DNA of 64,000 nucleotides, from positions 1 to 64,000 of the forward strand of contig NZ_JBBBNY010000012.1 of NCBI RefSeq assembly GCF_037137055.1, read 5' to 3'. The notes below the pieces were generated by a model. The model saw only the letters and a list, made by a program, of their open reading frames with translations. It was not told where the DNA came from and ran no database searches. Shown in pieces: positions 61,779 to 64,000 of the stretch. This DNA is from Frateuria_A yonginensis. Lineage in GTDB: Bacteria > Pseudomonadota > Gammaproteobacteria > Xanthomonadales > Rhodanobacteraceae. Numbering within the stretch: position 1 is the stretch's first letter; each line of letters begins with the position of its first letter. A program made the translations under genes and the position numbers.

Positions 61779-62105
61779 ATGCGAGTCGCCGCCTTGCCCA
61801 CGACGTTTTCCCGACGCCTGCTCGCCTGCCTGCCGGCCCTGCTGTTGCCGCTCCTTGCGCATGCCTCCCCGCAGGCCAGGGCGCCGATGACGCTGGAGGA
61901 GGCGGTAGCCAAGGTGCAGCAGGACACCGGCGGTAAGATATTGTCGGCCGATCCGCGCCGGTTCGGCCGCCGCATGGAGTACCGGATCAAGGTGCTCACG
62001 CCGGACGGGCACGTGCGGACCGTCTCGATTTCGTCCGAGGCCCCCGCGACGGGCCCGGGCAAGAACCCGGCCGGCAACGGCGCAGGCAACAAGGAGAAAC
62101 ACTGA
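61779..62105 (+). CDS. PepSY-like exported protein upstream of phoP
   Basis: A 108-residue protein with a signal peptide (MRVAALPTTFSRRLLACLPALLLPLLAHA). The mature part (APMTLEEAVAKVQQDTGGKILSADPRRFGRRMEYRIKVLT) is a single PepSY domain, a module found next to regulators and proteases. Its TGA shares a base with the phoP start (TGATG), so it is translated together with PhoP. Likely a periplasmic modulator of the PhoQ sensor, by analogy with location only. Start at 61779 is preferred over a TTG at 61755. Confidence 0.8.
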   Translation: MRVAALPTTFSRRLLACLPALLLPLLAHASPQARAPMTLEEAVAKVQQDTGGKILSADPRRFGRRMEYRIKVLTPDGHVRTVSISSEAPATGPGKNPAGNGAGNKEKH

Positions 62106-62797
62106 TGCGCATCCTACTGGTGGAGGACGAAGCGCCCTTGCGCGAGACCCTCGCCGCACGCCTGAAGCGCGACGGCTTCGCCGTCGATGCCGCGCAGGAC
62201 GGCGAGGAGGGCATCTACCTCGGCCGCGAGGTGCCTTTCGACCTGGCGATCATCGACCTGGGCCTGCCCAAGATGTCGGGCATGGACCTGGTCAAGGCGC
62301 TGCGCGAGGCCGGCCAGCGCTATCCGATCCTGATCCTCACCGCGCGCGGTTCGTGGCAGGACAAGGTCGAGGGCCTCAAGCACGGCGCCGACGACTACCT
62401 GGTCAAGCCCTTCCACGTGGAGGAACTGCTGGCGCGCATCAACGCGCTGGTCCGTCGTGCCAGCGGCTGGTCCAAGCCGGTGCTGGCCTGCGGACCGATC
62501 AAGCTGGATACCACCGCGCAGACGGTGTCGGTGGAAGGCAAGCCGGTCGATCTCACCAGCTACGAGTACAAGGTGCTGGAGTACCTGATGCTGCACGCCG
62601 GCGAGCTGGTCTCCAAGGCCGACCTCACCGAGCACATCTACCAGCAGGACTTCGATCGCGACTCGAACGTGCTGGAGGTTTTCATCGGGCGCCTGCGCCG
62701 CAAGCTCGACCCCGAGAGCACGCTCAAGCCGATCGAGACGGTGCGCGGCCGCGGCTACCGGTTCGCCATTCCCCGCAGCGACGGCGACGACGACTGA
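62105..62797 (+). CDS. phoP: Response regulator PhoP
   Basis: A 230-residue OmpR-type regulator. The receiver has VEDEAP (acidic pair Glu7/Asp8), phospho-acceptor Asp51 in IIDLGLPKMSG and Lys101 in YLVKPFH. The C-terminal winged helix shows LTSYEYKVLEYLMLHAGELVSKADL, DSNVLEVFIGRLRRKLDP and TVRGRGYRF. The sequence and the PhoQ-like partner directly after it support PhoP over other OmpR-type regulators. It controls cation-limited, acid or antimicrobial-peptide stress in relatives. Start overlaps the pepSY stop. Confidence 0.93.
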   Translation: MRILLVEDEAPLRETLAARLKRDGFAVDAAQDGEEGIYLGREVPFDLAIIDLGLPKMSGMDLVKALREAGQRYPILILTARGSWQDKVEGLKHGADDYLVKPFHVEELLARINALVRRASGWSKPVLACGPIKLDTTAQTVSVEGKPVDLTSYEYKVLEYLMLHAGELVSKADLTEHIYQQDFDRDSNVLEVFIGRLRRKLDPESTLKPIETVRGRGYRFAIPRSDGDDD

Positions 62798-62880
62798 GAC
62801 CGCGCGTCATGGTGTCGAGTCGGCGGGCTCCGGGTACGCGTGCGCCGCACCGGTCGCGGGCCGTGGGCGGGCGCTGATCC

Positions 62881-64000
62881 GTGTTCGCCCCCCGCCCCTA
62901 CTCGCTGGCGGCGCGCGCGGCGATCGCCACCGGCCTGGTGCTGGCCGGCTTCCTCGGGCTGGTCGGCCTGACGCTTTCGCGCGCCAACCACGAGAGCGCG
63001 CTCAACAACCTGCATGATCGGCTGCAGAACTACGTCATCGCCTACCTCGCCGGCACCGAGGTCTCGCGCTACGGCAAGCTGCTGCCGCCCGACGCGCCGC
63101 CGGATCCCAGCTTCTCCCAGCCCGGCTCCGGGCTGTATGCCGTGGTGCTGGGCGACAAGGGCTTCCGCTGGGAGTCCTCCTCGGCGATCGGGCGCGACTT
63201 CAGCTTCCTGAAGCCGCTCGCGCCGGGCGAGAACCGCTTCGTCGGACCGGTCGAGACGCGCATGGGCCGGCTCTACTACTACGCCTTCGGCGTCGCCTGG
63301 GACGTGCCGGACAAGAAGCCGCTGCGGCTCACCTTCATGGTCGCCCAGTCGGAGAACCAGTTCGAAGGCGAGAACGCGGTGTACCGGCGCACTCTGGTCG
63401 GCATGCTGTCGATCCTGGGCGTGATGCTGATCGCGCTGCAGTTGCTGCTCTTGCGCTGGAGCCTGACGCCGCTGCGCAAGGTGGCCACCGACATGGCGCG
63501 GGTGGAGCGCGGCAAGAGCGATCACCTGGACAGCCAGTACCCGCTGGAGCTGATCCCGCTGACCGACCGTATCAACGCCTTCATCGATTCGGAGCGCGAA
63601 CAGCGCACGCGCACGCGCAACACCCTGGCCGACCTCGCGCACAGCCTGAAGACGCCGCTCGCGGTGATCCGCTCGCGGCTGGAGTCGGCCAGCGAAGCCC
63701 CCGCCCTGCGCGCGGACGTGCTGGACCAGGTACGTCGCATGGACGAGCTGGTTGCCTACCAGCTCGCCCGCGCCGCCACCTCCGGGCGGCAGACCTTTGC
63801 CAGCGCGGTGCCGGTGGCCGGCCACGCGGAAGATCTGGTGCGCAGCCTGGAGAAGGTCTACGCCGCCAAGAACGTGTTGTGCGAGTTCGAGATGGAGGAG
63901 GGTGCGGCGTTCTATGGCGAACAGGGCGACCTGCTGGAGCTGATGGGCAACCTGCTGGAGAACGCCTTCAAGTGGGCGTCCCACCGCGTGCTGCTGGTGG
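62881..64000 (+). CDS. phoQ: Sensor histidine kinase PhoQ (cut by window end)
   Basis: The kinase runs off the window; 373 residues are visible. Two hydrophobic segments (about residues 12-30 and near 180) frame a periplasmic domain of about 145 residues, then a HAMP linker (RWSLTPLRKVATDMARVERG), the H box LADLAHSLKTPLAVI with His254, and the N box ELMGNLLENAFKWA with Asn361. The start is a GTG at 62881, 83 bases after the PhoP stop. It is expected to phosphorylate PhoP in response to divalent cations or membrane stress; the ligand is not shown here. Confidence 0.85.
   Translation, partial: MFAPRPYSLAARAAIATGLVLAGFLGLVGLTLSRANHESALNNLHDRLQNYVIAYLAGTEVSRYGKLLPPDAPPDPSFSQPGSGLYAVVLGDKGFRWESSSAIGRDFSFLKPLAPGENRFVGPVETRMGRLYYYAFGVAWDVPDKKPLRLTFMVAQSENQFEGENAVYRRTLVGMLSILGVMLIALQLLLLRWSLTPLRKVATDMARVERGKSDHLDSQYPLELIPLTDRINAFIDSEREQRTRTRNTLADLAHSLKTPLAVIRSRLESASEAPALRADVLDQVRRMDELVAYQLARAATSGRQTFASAVPVAGHAEDLVRSLEKVYAAKNVLCEFEMEEGAAFYGEQGDLLELMGNLLENAFKWASHRVLLV

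Noticed and set aside
58515..62159. Very long minus-strand open frame crossing several genes
   Set aside because: It runs through DUF3182, fpr and dusA in the wrong frame, without any recognisable domain or ribosome site.

Overview
The window is a stretch of chromosome from a high-GC gammaproteobacterium. The gene content (PepSY protein-phoP-phoQ, mfd, a MASE1 sensor protein, DUF1203, DUF456, DUF3182, CC0125/CC1285-type lipoprotein) fits Xanthomonadales, most likely Rhodanobacteraceae (Dyella/Luteibacter/Rhodanobacter/Frateuria-like). This placement is inferred from protein character and gene order; there is no rRNA, tRNA or CRISPR in the window. Two stretches look AT-richer than the rest: roughly 1-2100, and 55.4-57.6 kb around the MASE1 protein.

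Layout. 0-12.7 kb: tail of an IS3-type transposase, a beta-propeller-like lipoprotein, an MFS transporter, a hybrid histidine kinase broken by two opposite frameshifts, a Tat-exported amidase, two lipoproteins and a GNAT gene (all three frameshifted), and a PEP-mutase/isocitrate-lyase-like enzyme. 12.7-18.9 kb: a SEC-C protein, then the most notable locus: a compact class II lanthipeptide cluster with a 62-residue precursor (lanA-like), a full-length LanM synthetase, and an exporter of the PvdE/SyrD cyclic-peptide type instead of the usual peptidase-containing LanT. No dedicated leader protease, regulator or immunity gene is visible beside it. 18.9-22.5 kb: YadGH-type ABC-2 exporter and a divergent DHA2 drug exporter.

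22.6-40.3 kb is ordinary chromosome rich in small and envelope proteins: PH-domain protein, methyltransferase, OmpH/Skp-like chaperone, M14 peptidase, FMN reductase, GNAT proteins, an M23 peptidase gene interrupted by an in-frame TGA, a MarR-GNAT fusion, a phospholipase D-type phosphatidyltransferase, an EEP-fold hydrolase, DUF1203, several proteins under 90 residues (some missed by a 60-residue cutoff), an Asp/Glu racemase and an OmpA-type lipoprotein. 40.3-54.6 kb: mfd, a KGG stress-type protein, YciI, DUF3309, a frameshifted HAD hydrolase, PIN protein, pncA, an oxidoreductase/cysteine dioxygenase pair, tonB, hemolysin III, a nonsense-mutated TfoX-like gene and a DUF885 peptidase-like protein. 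54.6-64 kb: DUF456, MASE1 sensor protein, alpha/beta hydrolase with DUF3182, ferredoxin-NADP reductase, dusA, and a coupled pepSY-phoP-phoQ operon that runs off the end.

Recurring theme: seven single-base frameshifts and two in-frame TGA codons interrupt otherwise conserved genes. Six of the frameshifts lie between 4.5 and 11.6 kb, mostly in short homopolymers. They may be assembly errors or real gene decay; the reads would decide.
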